A stretch of DNA of 64,000 bases from Diphasiastrum complanatum (taxonomy: Eukaryota; Streptophyta; Lycopodiopsida; Lycopodiales; Lycopodiaceae), in the NCBI GenBank assembly GCA_029204225.1, contig CM055106.1:25441368-25505367 (forward strand), written 5' to 3'. Shown one piece after another: positions 46,833-59,075 of the stretch. The stretch's first letter is position 1. Each line of letters opens with the position of its first letter. The notes under the pieces are model-generated. The model was not told the DNA's origin, searched no databases, and saw nothing but the letters and a program-made list of their open reading frames with translations. Position numbers and translations under genes: made by a program.

Positions 46833-49040
46833 TCATTTGCCAACGCAATTTATTGAGGAAGGGTAGTTGTTTGCAATAATGCAGCATGCCTTGTAAGAAG
46901 CCGTGGCATGGTAATAAAGGCGAACCACATTGATGTGATCTGTTTCAGTCTGTAAGGGCTTGTTGATATCAATGGTGATTGGTGGGAGGCCTCTATCCCA
47001 ATAGCCATTGAGTTTTGCCAAGAAAGCAACCAGGCCGCAATTATCTGCAAAGTAGCGCACATCTCGATCCAGGTTGCCATGATGTTTCTGGTGAAAGACA
47101 TGAAAATTGGTAATCATGTTGTCTGCGGGATTGCCGGTATGTACACCAGTTAGCTTGGCCAGTAAATCTTGTTTTTTCTCTTTGTAGTGGAAAATGGTTC
47201 TCTATGTGCCACCGGGTAATAATATGGATTGATGTGCATGTATGTCGGGGCTTCGAGATATCATTCCATGGATGCTTTGCTTTGCAAGAAGAGTTGGTGT
47301 CGCCAGGCAGGTTGCAGATCCAAGAGCTTAACGACTTCCTTGTGAGTCTTGCAGTGATCCAAGTTGGGTAGGATGTACCCGCCATGCTCCTTGGGTTGGT
47401 ATTTCTTTGCAAACTCCTAGGAGATGAGGTGCTCCTTGTTCGATGTAGTTGGAGAGATCTGGTGTTGTATTGTGGGAGCTTCAACAGCTAAGGCATGTTC
47501 AACTTGGAGGTCTGGTTTAGGAGAGAGGGGAGGTGAAGGGTTTGAAACAGCAATATGTTGTGATTCGAGAGAAAATTGGTGTGGAAAGGGAAGGTTAGTT
47601 GTATCGATGGGGTTAGAGACGATAGAAGTGAATTGGTGTTGGAAGGAAGTACCACCGGTTCCCTGAGCATTGGTTGGTGGTAGAGCTTGTAGTCCTTGAG
47701 ACTGCCCTTGAAATGTCGAGCGTTGATTATCTGTTGGTGTTTGTTGAAATCCTACCCCATCGCCACCATCTGAGTCATCAAAGTAATGCCCAGAGTCATG
47801 AAAGTGAGCGTGCTCTGCATGGACTGAGTGGTCGCCTTCAATTGTTCTTCCAAGGTGGCTCTGTGTTGGTTAAGGGCCTCGATGGAAGCAATGTATGATT
47901 GTTGGAGTTTGGTGTGCTGCTCCATCGTGGTTTCAACTTTTGGGCCAACTGCTGATATGCCACCACTGGAATTTGGGTTCCCTCAGGAATAGCTGGTGGT
48001 GCGAAATCATTGAAATTGACCAGTTCTAGTTGTTCCTTCATAGCGGAACGTGCGGCTTGGGCATCTGCTACAGCCTTGTCTCGTTCTAGTGTGAGGTTGT
48101 CGATGACAGTTTGCATGTTAGAGATTTTCGGCTGAAGTTGATTTTGTAGGTGGCTAAGAATCTGCTGCTGCTGTTGAGTTTATGTGTTGATGGTATCGAT
48201 CTGTTATTGTTTTTGAGCAGATTCAGCCATGAACCATCGATTTTTCTCCTGAAGTTGTAGGATGGCACTGTCATTGACCTATCGTACTGCTTGTTGACCA
48301 GACATGGTTCCGTAGATGTTGTATTGAAGCTCATTCACTAACCAGATCATCTTTTGGGTAGTAAATGGTAATTGTTCCCATATGCCAATGTCAGGGAAGG
48401 ATCATTGGTAATTTGGATAAGGCATAGGGTTGTAGGGGAGAAGATCAGAAAATTGTGTAGAAGTGGGGTTTGGGGGATAGGAAGGTGGAGGTCATTGTGG
48501 TGTCAAAGGAGGAGATTCTGGATCTAGAGGAGGTGATTGTGGTTTCAAAGGAGGAGACTATTTTGGTGAGGTGGGAGGTGTTGGAATTCTCAAGGGAGAG
48601 AAAGCGCGGGAAGGAGAAGATATGGAGGGAATCTGAGTGAGTAATTGGAGAGTAAAACCGTCGACATTGACTGAGGAGTCAAGCAGAGGAGAGGTTTTGT
48701 TGGAATAGTAGAGTCAATTCCGGTGTTAAGTGTGATAGAAGGGGTGGGAGTGGTAGCAAGTGGTGGGTGGAGGAGAGGTTGCATGGACTGCTGAAGTGCC
48801 TGGAGTGGCTTTAATCCCACCGTCTGAACTAGAGCCAGATGCACCTGCATCCCCAGAGCTGCCTGCTGCTGCTACCACATGCCTTCTTGTCGTAGCCTGT
48901 TGGAGAAGGGCTTCTTGTTGGACTACGACCTCCTTTGGAACTTGATAGGGTTTAAGACTCCCGCCGGATTCATCATATTCCATCCCAATGTCACTGGATA
49001 AAATATCTATAGGTATGTCAGCTTCAGTGCTGACCCTCAA
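46833..49040 (-). pseudogene. Non-pol ORF of an LTR element (copy 2, longer)
   Basis: From the Met at 49040: MRVSTEADIPIDILSSDIGM, an Ala/Gly/Ser-rich part, Pro-rich repeats of the SPPLKPQSPPLDPESPPL type, a Gln-rich coiled coil (MSGQQAV, TQQQQQILSHLQNQL, ERDKAVADAQAARSAM), then the block shared with 1-945 (FADNCGLVAFLAKLNG, ITIDINKPLQTE). Many stops interrupt it. It starts about 50 bp after the primer-binding site, where gag should lie, and no gag or pol motif is present. Either a fast-evolving Gag or a non-autonomous element with its own protein. It ends near the LTR at 46.7 kb. Confidence 0.55.
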
Positions 49041-49089
49041 CGCATAGTCCTTTTTAGTTACACCTGCCTAGACCACACCCACAACCATG

Positions 49090-49101
49090 TCTTCGATAAC
49101 A
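49090..49101 (-). promoter_or_regulatory. Degraded primer-binding site
   Basis: On the minus strand TGTTATCGAAGA follows the LTR end TTCACA. It corresponds to TGATATCAGAGC in the left arm and has several changes from the initiator-Met tRNA complement. Confidence 0.5.
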
Positions 49102-49796
49102 TGTGAAGGATTTCAGATCATTCAAGATTCAATCCATGTCTCTTATCTTTGGTTACAATAAGAAGCAAACCAACAATCCTGCCGATGTAGAAAAATCAAC
49201 ATCTACATACAAAATGAGATGCAAACTCTAAGAGATACTGATAAGAAATGAACTAAAATATAAAATATAGTTGTTGTCCATACAATTACAATACCCTACT
49301 ATATTTTACATGTGTGGAACCAAAAATATCAATAAATGATCATTCTACACATAGAATTGCAAGATAATATCATGAGAGTGCACCAATGAGTAGTATAACC
49401 CAAAGAAAACCATGTATAATGATGAAATAGAGAGAGAAGAGAGATGTGTCTCTCCATGCTACTTGGCTCCAAAATGTTCAAACCCTATTTGGCCACTTGG
49501 CTCCAAAATGTAAACCCAACTATTTTTGGGTCTAGATTCAAAGTACCCAACATTCAAATTTGAATCTCTCTCAAAATTGACTACCAACTTTCTCACACTT
49601 TCAGAAGTGTTTATTTAATGTATTTTAAACTAATATAACCTCAAAATTTTTATCTCTAGTCTAAAATGACTTTGGGCCTCAATTGACAATTTGCCAAAAT
49701 ATGACTAAACGTGTTAAAATCTCTCACAGTTCTTCCTCTCTCCATACCTCTTAATGAAACAAGCATCCACATCAAATTGAACTTGGAATCCAAGAC
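49102..49796 (-). repeat. LTR at inner end of right arm
   Basis: Inverted counterpart of 26356-27028, ending at 49102. It precedes the non-pol ORF, so it is that element's 5' LTR. The LTR start is not resolved. Confidence 0.55.
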
Positions 49797-50185
49797 TCTG
49801 AGATTAAGAGTATGAGAGAATCAATTGGATGTATGAGGAACAATCATCAGAAAGGATTTTTTTCAACTAACCAATCTATCATAAATAGAATGCAAGAATG
49901 AAGTATCTAACAAGCTCTAAAAAGGGCTAACTTCCATTGAGATTAGGATATTAAAAAAAATGGTTTCCCAGATCTTATGAATGAGACTAGAAAAAATTTT
50001 ACTTACTCAAAGGTGTCTTGCCACTATCATAACAACATGACACTTGCTCAAACCTACCATGAGACGTTATGTTTAATGTCAAGTAATTATTTTTTCAATT
50101 TCATGTTGTAAATTACAAACATACTTGGAACAACATTTTAGATATGATATTTGATTTGGATGTCTTAATTTAAGTTTTAATTTTC

Positions 50186-51432
50186 ATGAATGACAATCTT
50201 ATATGTTAATTGATGAATATTTATTTTCCATGTTTGAAGGACTATGAACCGTCGTCTAGTTCCAATGATGATGACAATAGTCACTCCATATCCAAAACAA
50301 AATTGGCATACGATGGGCCACATATAAATCAACTATCACATCGCGAGTGTATGGGATTGAGATCTGTGATGAAGATAGATGAACAACAACATGCCAAAAC
50401 AGATCAGACTTGACCTAGTTCTACTTCTTCAGAATCAAGATCAAGTGCTAAAAATGATTTTTGCATTCAAGATAACATTGAAATCATGAACAACATGATA
50501 AATAACGTCTATGAGCATCATGACATGGAAGCATGTCCTAAACATGATAGTGAATCAATTGTGAGTATCCAGAAAAAGAAATTGAGAGAAGAATCAATCA
50601 CACCAATATCTCCTGGAGCAAAGACATCTCGTTTGGTCACTTCGTTGCTTATATTGAACCTCCAAGCAAAATATAAACAGAGTGATACAAGTTTTACATC
50701 TTTATTTGAGTAAATAAGATTGACATTTTTTTTAAAGATTTTATTAGATGTGTTGTTCAAGTCCAAAGATTTAGTAGGGTAGATGATTTTATTTTATATA
50801 CTGAATTTCACTTGATTATGTATGAGTTATTGCACAAACTTCTCCCAGAAGGAAACACTATGTTTGAGACAAGAGTTGAGACATGAAAAATGTTGAATGC
50901 AATGAGAATGGACTATACATTGCATCATGCTTGTCTCATGTCCACTACAAGACGATACATTTTTGTTGCATGCGATTTTAATGTGGAAAATGCATGACTA
51001 TCGAGAATTGGGTGATTGTTCAAGTGACTAAAAAATAAAATCGCTTGTAATTTTTATAGATTTATTTTTTATGCTTGCAATATTTATTTTTTAGGAAAAT
51101 TTAATTTATTACATGAATTGGATTTGATTTTTTTAGGTTTTACAACTTCTGGATATCATGCATGTCTCATTTGTGGACCAAATATTGATGCTCGACACTC
51201 ATGTCATCCAAACAAAGTTCTATATGAAAATCATTGCAAGCACTTGCATGATGAAAATCATCCATTTAGAAATGCTCATAGAAGAGGCTTTGGAGGAAGA
51301 TTAGTTCTCATTCCCATTCCTTGGCAACAACATTGCTCTGCCTATCAACGAGGTGAATGGTGTAAAGGTAAGATGTGCAATCCAAATGATGATGACATGG
51401 ATGTTTTTGTTATCTACAGTCTAATTCACTAA
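50186..51432 (+). pseudogene. CACTA (EnSpm) Tnp2-like transposase remnant, right arm
   Basis: The Met at 50186 leads to IYFPCLKDYEPSSSSNDDD, LSHRECMGLRSVMKIDEQ, KKKLREESITPISPG and FTSLFE. Broken frames with YELLHKLLPEGNTMFETR follow, then GFTTSGYHACLICGPNIDAR and NHPFRNAHRRGFGGR. It matches the left-arm copy throughout but lost about 110 bp after GFGGR. Stops occur in different places from the left copy, so both decayed after duplication. Assignment to Tnp2 rests on LPEGN and the Cys/Gly/Phe pattern. Confidence 0.55.
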
Positions 51433-52065
51433 CAAATAAATGTTATATGTAGGTGAGAGCAACAAAAGAAGAATCTATCCAATACAAAAATATTGAGACA
51501 ACTATTAAAATAGTTAACAAAAACTTTTCATAAAAAGTAAGATGAGTCCCTAGCTAGTTTGAGTAGTCTAGTACAGAGCCATGCAAGATGGTAGGCAAAC
51601 CTTGCTAGCTTGAATTTTAATCCTCTTCAAGCCATAGTTGATTTAGTGAATATAGATGTATTTTGACTTTGACATTAGATCAGACTGTGGCAGACAGAGT
51701 GGATGTGATCTCTCTCAGACTGTGGTAGACCAACGCCTCCTGTGGCAGAGACGGCGACTGCATGCAACACCAGCGAGACATTCCCCACCAAGCGAGCACC
51801 CTCAGAATGGCAAGAAACGTGATGGCAAAAGATGAACCATAGCAAATATCTCTCAATAGTCAGGAAGTCCCCAACCAAAATATAATTAAATATTTGAGAA
51901 AGAGAAAAAAAGAAGAAGAAAAAGCTATAGGTAGGAAAAAACCTAAAAAATAGCCAATTTATTTAAAATTGCCATATGTCAAGCTCACAAAAATTGAAAA
52001 TACAAATAAAAAACATTTCATTATGTCATTGGAATTAAAACCAATTTAACACAAGCAGGTCAATG

Positions 52066-52471
52066 TTTAAATTGAATCCTAAGTCCTCCTTGCAAAGCAA
52101 GGCAGGGCCAAAAAGCAAAGCAAATTGAATCGAAGGAGAGCGCGCACACGTAAATACTTGCAGTTTTTTTTGGAGTTCATTTAAAAGTTGCCTTAAATAA
52201 CATAATTTTGTACTTTTGGCAGTAAGTACCTTACACATTTGTAAGGTACCTTTACTATTTTTAGAAAATTTAAGAGACCTTACAAAAATGTAAGGTGGGG
52301 TTTCTATTTTTAGAAAGTTAAACAAATAAAAAATTTCAATTTTTGGAAGTCGACTTTCTAAAAATAGAAAACAAAAAGTTAAAAAAAAAAAAAAAACCTG
52401 AAGTTAATTTATGCAGGGGAAGGCCTTGGGTGCCTCAAAAGGCGGAAGCCCCCGCCCTGGGGCCTTCCCTC
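52066..52471. mobile_element. 406-bp insertion with GC-rich terminal hairpin
   Basis: The left arm joins the flanks (GGTCAATG and AATTCTAG) without it. The insert ends in a strong hairpin (GGGGAAGGCC ... GGCCTTCCC), preceded by an 18-base A run, and contains repeated TAAGGTACC/TTACATTTTTG words. TCAAT occurs at both edges, but the duplication is ambiguous. A SINE- or MITE-like origin is possible. Confidence 0.6.
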
Positions 52472-53431
52472 AATTCTAGTTTACTTCTGATTTTAATTCT
52501 GGTTCCACTTTTTGTTTTTATTTCAAACACACGGTCACTCACTCACTGACATACATGCGATACCTGGCAGCTCATTTCACTCACTCTTGTTTTTCGATCG
52601 CTCTCTATTTCTCTTTCTCGCTCTTGCTACCAGCTAGTGCCTTCATTTCATTTCTTTCTGTCTCTCTCTCGCGCGTGCCTCTAGCTCTTGCTACCCGGTG
52701 CCTTCATTTCACTACTGCTCAGCCTAACGGGCTGTTAATTACCAATTGCAAAAGCATTCCGGTACTGCCACATCCGCAGTAGCTACCACTGCTAAATGAT
52801 TGTTACTGTTAATAAATTGGCTTCATTCATTCCATTTCGCTGTCTTGAGATGCTTCCCGGGGGATGCGGTATGGGCGTGGCTTCTTCTTCATCAAGGAAT
52901 TGCAAAACCTGTATTAGCTTTGTTTGAGCCAGACTTCTGTAAAGATGTCCCAAGCAGGTGGAGCGAGTATGATTTCCTATTCTGATCTCTGTCTTATCAT
53001 TTTCGCAATGTTTGTCTTCGGTAATTGAGGTAGTAGATCTTCGGTGCAGTGGTGGCAAAGGCCCGAATCATTTGTGCTTGTCAGATTAATCGCTTAGAAA
53101 ATATTATAACGTCTGTCTGTCTGCATGCATGGCGCGCTTGTGTGACTGTTACATCTCGGCCTTTATGGGGTTACCGTGCAGATACTGTGAAGCTTGAAGT
53201 GAATTGTTGTGTTCTTTCTGTGGCTTGGCTGGCTGAGTGCCTAGCTTCTACAATTTTTCCATTAGCCCCCATTCATGGTTTAGTCACGTGGATACACTGT
53301 GAAGTTGGTTGATCTGACAGGCGAGGTGTGTGAACACCGAGCCAACATTGATAAAATCAAACCTTATTATGTCTACATGAAAGCGGAGATTTACTTGTAC
53401 AGTGCATAATGTTGTTGTGTTTTATTTTCAG

Positions 53432-53995
53432 GATTGAAACATAAAACGAAAATTGAAAAAGACAAAACAACCGAGATACTGATGAATGAAAGGAAGGAAA
53501 CAAGCAGAGCGACGTATGGCGAACAAAGTCAGAACAATACAAAAATAGACGAATAGGGTCCTGGATTATCTATACCTTTGGCAGAGATTATTATACAAAC
53601 CAGGGTAAGAAGCTTCACTTGACACGGGATCCACAGATGCTAGGATAGATTCAAAATTGATGTGGGAATGGGACAATGAGGAAGATTTGTCCTATTTAGC
53701 TTTTATATGGGGACTTAGGTTAGTGGAAAGAGTTTTGATAGATTGTGAGTACGACAGCCCTTGTCGATCTCACTATGAAAATAACAGTATTTGCTTTGGT
53801 ATAGACATCATAGATGACAGGATCTTGGATGATGTTTCAAAAGTAGTCCCTATCAGAAAGACAATCTACTTTTACTTTAAACCGGCCAAGCGAAGGGTAC
53901 CTAGAAGATTGTGACACAAGATCACTACCTCTATGGGTGGTCTACACTGGGGTACAAATGTTGTCACCTACCCACCTCATCGGATAAACATCTAG
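53432..53995 (+). pseudogene. Unidentified ORF in inverted-repeat arm (right copy)
   Basis: Inverted counterpart of 19593-20158. It begins after the acceptor TTTATTTTCAG at 53431. It has a TAG where the left copy reads Trp (KIDEW), a small deletion in the SFTWDTGS region, intact MWEWDNEEDLSYLAFIWGL, and a TGA after RVPRRL where the left copy reads Arg. The leader DNA at 52472-53431 corresponds to 20159-21130. Function unknown. Confidence 0.5.
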
Positions 53996-54982
53996 GGGGT
54001 AGACAAGTTGTAGATATGGAGAAATTTTTGCCATCTCATAGTACTAATGTATAGAGAGGAAAAAAACAAGAACAATGTGGTATTGTACCACAAAGGCCTT
54101 GCCATGTCATATTGTCGTACTGTTACTTTATGTGAATGCTAGAAGTTACGCAGTATGGGAAGGCGTTCAAGACATAATATTAGAATAATAAATCATTTTG
54201 TGCAATGGATGAATATTTTGATTTTGAAATATGTACATGATCTCTATAAGTTTGTATTGTACAATTAGAAATCTAATATCAGTTACTAGAAATTGATAAA
54301 ATTTGTTGATGATTTTAATTTTGTTGTATTACTCAGGTGATAAGGATTTAACAATCAAATCATCCATCACCGGATCATTTTCTCCCATCTTAACATGTGA
54401 GGATTTTAAAATGGAACAATTATTTTTTAATTGTAGGTAAGACTATTTCAATCTTAAGTGCTCATATTGGTTGACCCTATGTTTACAGTAAGAAAGAGGT
54501 CATTTATCCAACATCACTTCTTTGAAATGGAATTCTTACAAAACCAACTCCACAGTATTGTAATTGATGTTTTTTCTAGGAACTAAAAGATCAAACATGC
54601 TCCCTTCCGTAAAGTTTTTGAAAATGACAAAAGCTAAGCATACAAGCTTTAGTTTCATGCTTTGATATAGCTTTAGATTCACAAATCTTTTAATATCTAG
54701 CTATGGCTTTTAAGCATTTAACAAACTCCTAGACTTTTTCTAGAACATTTAGTCCCTTCAATCCTATTCAAAATATATTTAACCTTGTAGAAACTATACT
54801 ATGAAACTATTTTAAGATATTGCATGTAAAATCAATATTTTTGTGATCCAAGGTGTTATGTCCATGACCAGTACATAGGATTCAGTATACTCCTAGTCTT
54901 GGATACATGGTACTCCAGTGAAACAAGCTGTTAGTCATGCCATGTGATACTAGACGTGACCCGAAAGTAACTAATATCCTTG

Positions 54983-55222
54983 TGAGGCCCAGAACACACG
55001 AAATGGAGTTAGTACAAAGTTCTAGACAGTCAAGACATGTGTAGAGTTATCAATAGCAAGGCATGTGTAAAGTTATCAATAGCAATCTATGAATAGAGGA
55101 TCCATGCATAAAGACTCTATTCTAGATGAATCTATGTATAGAAGAGTTAGGACCTTGCATGACTGAATGCACAAGTGGTTGTAGGCTCTATATAAGGAGG
55201 CCAAACTCACCTTACTACCTCA
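54983..55222. mobile_element. 240-bp LTR-like insertion in right arm
   Basis: TGAGG...CCTCA ends form a 5-bp inverted repeat. TTG (or TTGTG, if the ends are set two bases inward) is duplicated on both sides. The left arm shows the empty site (CTTGTGTGG). Inside are a TATA-like CTATATAAGG near 55190 and two copies of a unit containing AGTTATCAATAGCAA. A solo LTR or a small MITE are both possible. Confidence 0.75.
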
Positions 55223-55304
55223 TTGTGTGGTTGACTCATTGCTAGTTTCTCCCTCTACGATCATGCTTCATATTCCTTGGCTTGGGGGTGAAGCTTCTAG
55301 AGTT

Positions 55305-56772
55305 CGATTGGTTGCTTCTACTTGGTTGGGTGGTTTCTCCATAGTGTATTTTCTATTGTGTTTGTCTTGTAAGCAGTATCTTGAGGACCAAGGCTTACGA
55401 AGATTGGAGAACTTGGAGAAGTGCTACCTTTCATTGAAATTTCGGTGTGGATCAATTGGAATTCTCTTCCAAGTGGATAGCAAGATGGCAAGTAGGTGTA
55501 CTACCCCAGTTTCCATTTTCATGTTGCTAAGATCCATTTCTCTCATGATTTTTTGGAGTTTTATGGAGAATTGTCCTAGGAAGCCAATTTGTGATGCTTT
55601 CTTGGAGCCTTATCTTGTGTAGCTCAAATCTTTGGTAGATCTGAATTAATGATGAAATTAATGATGCAGCCCAGTTCTTTTCATGATTTATGATTCTAGG
55701 CTATGTTCTGGTCAAAATTGCTTCTTTTTCATGCTTTTTGACTCAAAATTGATAGGAAGAACACAAATCCAGCAATATTAGATCAATTAGATGGCTATAA
55801 TTCTGTAAATCGGTTTGCATGTGCTAGAGAAAGAGTTGCATGTCATAAATTTCCACTTTATAGTGAAGAAAAATCAGAAAATAGCTAAAATTCATTATTT
55901 TTGTTTGTTTTTTTCATAAAGTTGGATAGTAGCTGTAAAACACCATGTAGATCTTGTAAAGAGGTGAATTAAAGTCTTCTGAAGCTGTCCTTGAAGTTAG
56001 AGCCAATAATTCTAGCAACTGAGCTTGTAGGAAGTCAAAAAAGTTCTAAAAATGACCATTTTTGGTCGCTTTTGGGAGATGGATCTCTCTAAATTCATAA
56101 GGAGATCATTTTGGATTTTCTTACAACATGATTAACATGCCTTTTTACCTTCCCAGTGAGCTATCAGACCTATAAATTGATGGTCGTTGACTTATGCTTT
56201 ATCTCCATCAAGTTTGAAGCTATTTTGACTTCTACAAACCAAGAAATCTTTGTTCTCAACCTATAATGCTTTTTAGGACCAGTATGAATGCTTCACATAA
56301 GCCCAAAAGACCAATTAAGAGTGCCGGTAGCATCACTTTTGAGCTCGGTTAGGTGTTTGCATGATTTTACAAGATTATGCCTTGAGGAAGTACTCCCTAC
56401 TACAGAATTTTAGACGCATTGTTTTCACATGTGTGAAGCCTAAGTGGAAGGTTGATCTGGTAGCATCTTGGTCACTTGGTCTCCCTCCATTTTGACTTTA
56501 CCAATTCCAATTTGGTGTTATGTAGCCAAAGTTATGGTCATTTGAAGTTTTGCAATTTTGAGAATAAAATTGGCAAAATTTTGAATTGTTTTGATTGCAT
56601 GCTAGTCTTTTCCCTAATTTGTGGTACTATGCTTGCATGGATTGTTTGCGTGTTGATTCTTAGTGTGATTATGACATGCACGAGGGATTTTCAGTCGATT
56701 TGAGTGGTCATACGCATGTGCTCTGATGGTTGGGTCACAAAACAATGATATTGGTTGACAAATTCCGTAAAA
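55305..56772. other. Between inverted repeat and gypsy remnant, no supported gene
   Basis: A 131-codon open frame (55227-55622) straddles the arm boundary and has no recognisable content. The rest is AT-rich with frequent stops. No LTR ends, repeats or RNA genes were seen. Confidence 0.4.
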
Positions 56773-58160
56773 CTGGTATGGCTACTTTTATTGACCGAAT
56801 TTGATTTCGAGTTGTGGTTCGAAAAGGTAAACAACATTATCTGGTCGACCATGTATCTAGAGTTGAATCAACACCAGTTAATACTGAAGTGGATGATGAA
56901 CAACCAGATGCTGCATTGTTCCATGTTGAAGTAGTACCTGAGTGGGTAGTCGATATTGTTGAATATTTGATGCCAGGCCAACCCAATGATTCCTTGATAA
57001 AAGTACGAAAGAGACAATTGATTGTTAAAGCACAACCCTATCAATTGATTGCGGGACAATTGTATCGCCGATGAATGGATGATATATTGAGAAGATGTGT
57101 TTTGTTGCATGAAGTACCTGAACTTACCATGTGGGAATGGGCGGAGGACATTTTTTAACAGATATCACTATTCAAAAACTTTTTCAATCATGATGTTGGT
57201 AGCCTACACTTCATAAAGATACAGAAAATTATATTCAGTCATGTAATGTTTGTCAATGTGCACGACGTCCTATGAAACATAATTATGAACCTTTGCATCC
57301 GGTTTTATCGCAAGCACTGTTTGAGAAATAGGGCCTTGACTATGTTGGTCCCATTCATCCTATGGCAAGGGGATATCAAGCTCATTACATCATAGTTGCA
57401 ACTGATTATATTACCAAGTGGATTGAAGTGAAAGTAGTTTGAGTTGCTGATGTGAAATCTACAGCTAAGTTCCTTTATGAACACATTATTGTTAGGTTTT
57501 GGATGTCACACTTTGTTAATGAAACGGTAAAGTGTCGGTTGACTTCTTTGTTATTCATCGGTTTAGTACTCCGTATTATCCGAGGGGTAATGGCCAAGCT
57601 GAATCTTCCAATAAGATTCTCTGCAACATTATGAAAAGAACAGTGGAAGCAAGTCATTCTAATTGGGAACATAAACTGCATGCAACATTATGGGCCTTCA
57701 GAACAACTTACAAAGGTAGTACGAATCAAATGCCATTCCAGCTTATCTATGGTCAAGATGCAGTTATGTCGATTGAATTCCTGATGCCATCCTTACACAT
57801 AGCAACAATAGAACGGTTGGATGATGCAAAATCCTTACAAATGTGTCACGAGGCTTTACAAAAACTTTGTGAGACCAGATTGATGGTTGTTCATTCATTA
57901 GCAGCAGAGAAAGCTCATCGCAAGGCATGGCACGATCGCCGATCACACAAAAAAGATCTGAAGAAAGGAGATCTGGCACTGATGTATAAGATGAAACTGA
58001 TCAAAGGAAAATTGAAATTTACGGGATGAGGATCATACAAGGTCAAAGAGATATGGAACTATGGAGCAGTTATTTAAGAACATTTGGATGGAAAACGATT
58101 TGATACTCCAGTGAATGGCAGTCGACTACGCAAGTTTTGGCAGCTAGTTCAACCAGCTTG
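56773..58160 (+). pseudogene. Ty3/gypsy RNase H end and integrase
   Basis: It starts in the RNase H tail (VRKGKQHYLVDHVSRVE). A linker (PYQLIAGQLYRR), a damaged zinc domain (CNVCQCARRPMKHN), then the core GLDYVGPIHPM with its first Asp and YIIVATDYITKW follow. The second Asp is lost in frameshifted sequence near 57.5 kb. The Glu is present in GNGQAESSNK, followed by KLHATLWAFRTTYKG, LIYGQDAVMSIEF and VNGSRLRKFW to a stop at 58160. The 5' three quarters of the element are absent. It is the same family as 32.4-35.7 kb on the other strand. Confidence 0.8.
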
Positions 58161-58581
58161 ATTGAACACCTTGTCAGTTTTACTTTTGTTGTTTTACAAT
58201 TTTTTGTTTTCACTACTTGATTGACTTTTCTTTTTTTGGAAAAAGACAGTAAAAAAAAAAAATGAAGGAAACAGAATCATGAGCAAAAGTCAAAAAAGTC
58301 ATCAGATCAGAAAAAGTTGAAAGAAAGTATTTTCAGAAATTAACTTTGTTATGGAAAAGTGTCTCAAAAAGCATTCTTTTAGTCATGTTTTGTACATATA
58401 GTTTGGAAAACCTTCGCTGAGTTGTTAGTGTCCAGGGGATGACCCATTTCGTGATTGCTCTTTGAATACTTGGGCTGATGCATTTGGTGCTCAACTGTGT
58501 GCACTTATTCTTGACGGAAGTGCGCTACATTGTGTGTTTAAATTTGTAGGACCTAGATACTCGACTACAAATCACATACAA

Positions 58582-59043
58582 TGTAACAATCAATCAATCA
58601 ATCAAATGCAACACGACAATCAGAGATGGAAGAACAGAATGTATTTTGTATTTGGTTGTAGAGTGAGTCGGCAGTGTCTCGCTTGTTGGCGGCATGACGC
58701 TCCTCTTACAGGATTCGCTATGTTTTGTTGATTGGCAGACTACTTGCATAGCAGATAATACTTACTATGTGCTTACTGCTTCTGATCTATACTTATGTCT
58801 CATGTTGTGAGATTACAAGAAGGATTAACTAATCATACAAGAGAGTTTTACTAAATCTCTAGCTAACTGCCTCTCTAGTAATGTTGCATTTTTGGCAGAT
58901 GAGCATGACAGCTTGGTAGCTTCACGCCAGGAGGCCAGTGGTTCGGCTTGCCCGACGAGCAATGGTCTGTAGGAGCATACTGTTCAGTGAATTCGGCTTT
59001 GGGGATCAATAGGGAATGTTTGCTAAGTTCACCATTTCCAACA
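58582..59043 (-). repeat. 3' LTR of the right-hand copia
   Basis: It starts TGTTGGAAATGGTG at 59043, directly after a purine tract (AATAGGGAG on the minus strand), and probably ends TTGTTACA at 58582. The start is firm, the end tentative. No 5' LTR is present because the element is cut at about 62.37 kb. Confidence 0.65.
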
Positions 59044-59075
59044 CTCCCTATTGAATGATACAACCTTTCTTTCAT

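Larger units (their letters stand above)
49036..55304. repeat. Large inverted repeat, right arm
   Basis: Reverse complement of 18541-27092. From inside to outside it holds an LTR with primer-binding site, the Tnp2-like pseudogene, the gene-leader DNA and the MMWEWDNEEDL ORF. The homology ends at AGAGTTCGA near 55304. Relative to the left arm it has the 406-bp and 240-bp inserts and lacks the MITE and the copia insertion. Confidence 0.85.

Noticed and set aside
50942-50953. CACTACAAGACG, which looks like a CACTA terminus (also reversed near 22690)
   Set aside because: It lies inside the transposase-like coding sequence in both arms, and no partner inverted end or 3-bp duplication was found.
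18541-55304. A single giant transposon with the inverted repeat as its terminal repeats
   Set aside because: No target-site duplication was found at the outer ends and the arms themselves contain several unrelated elements; kept only as an alternative.
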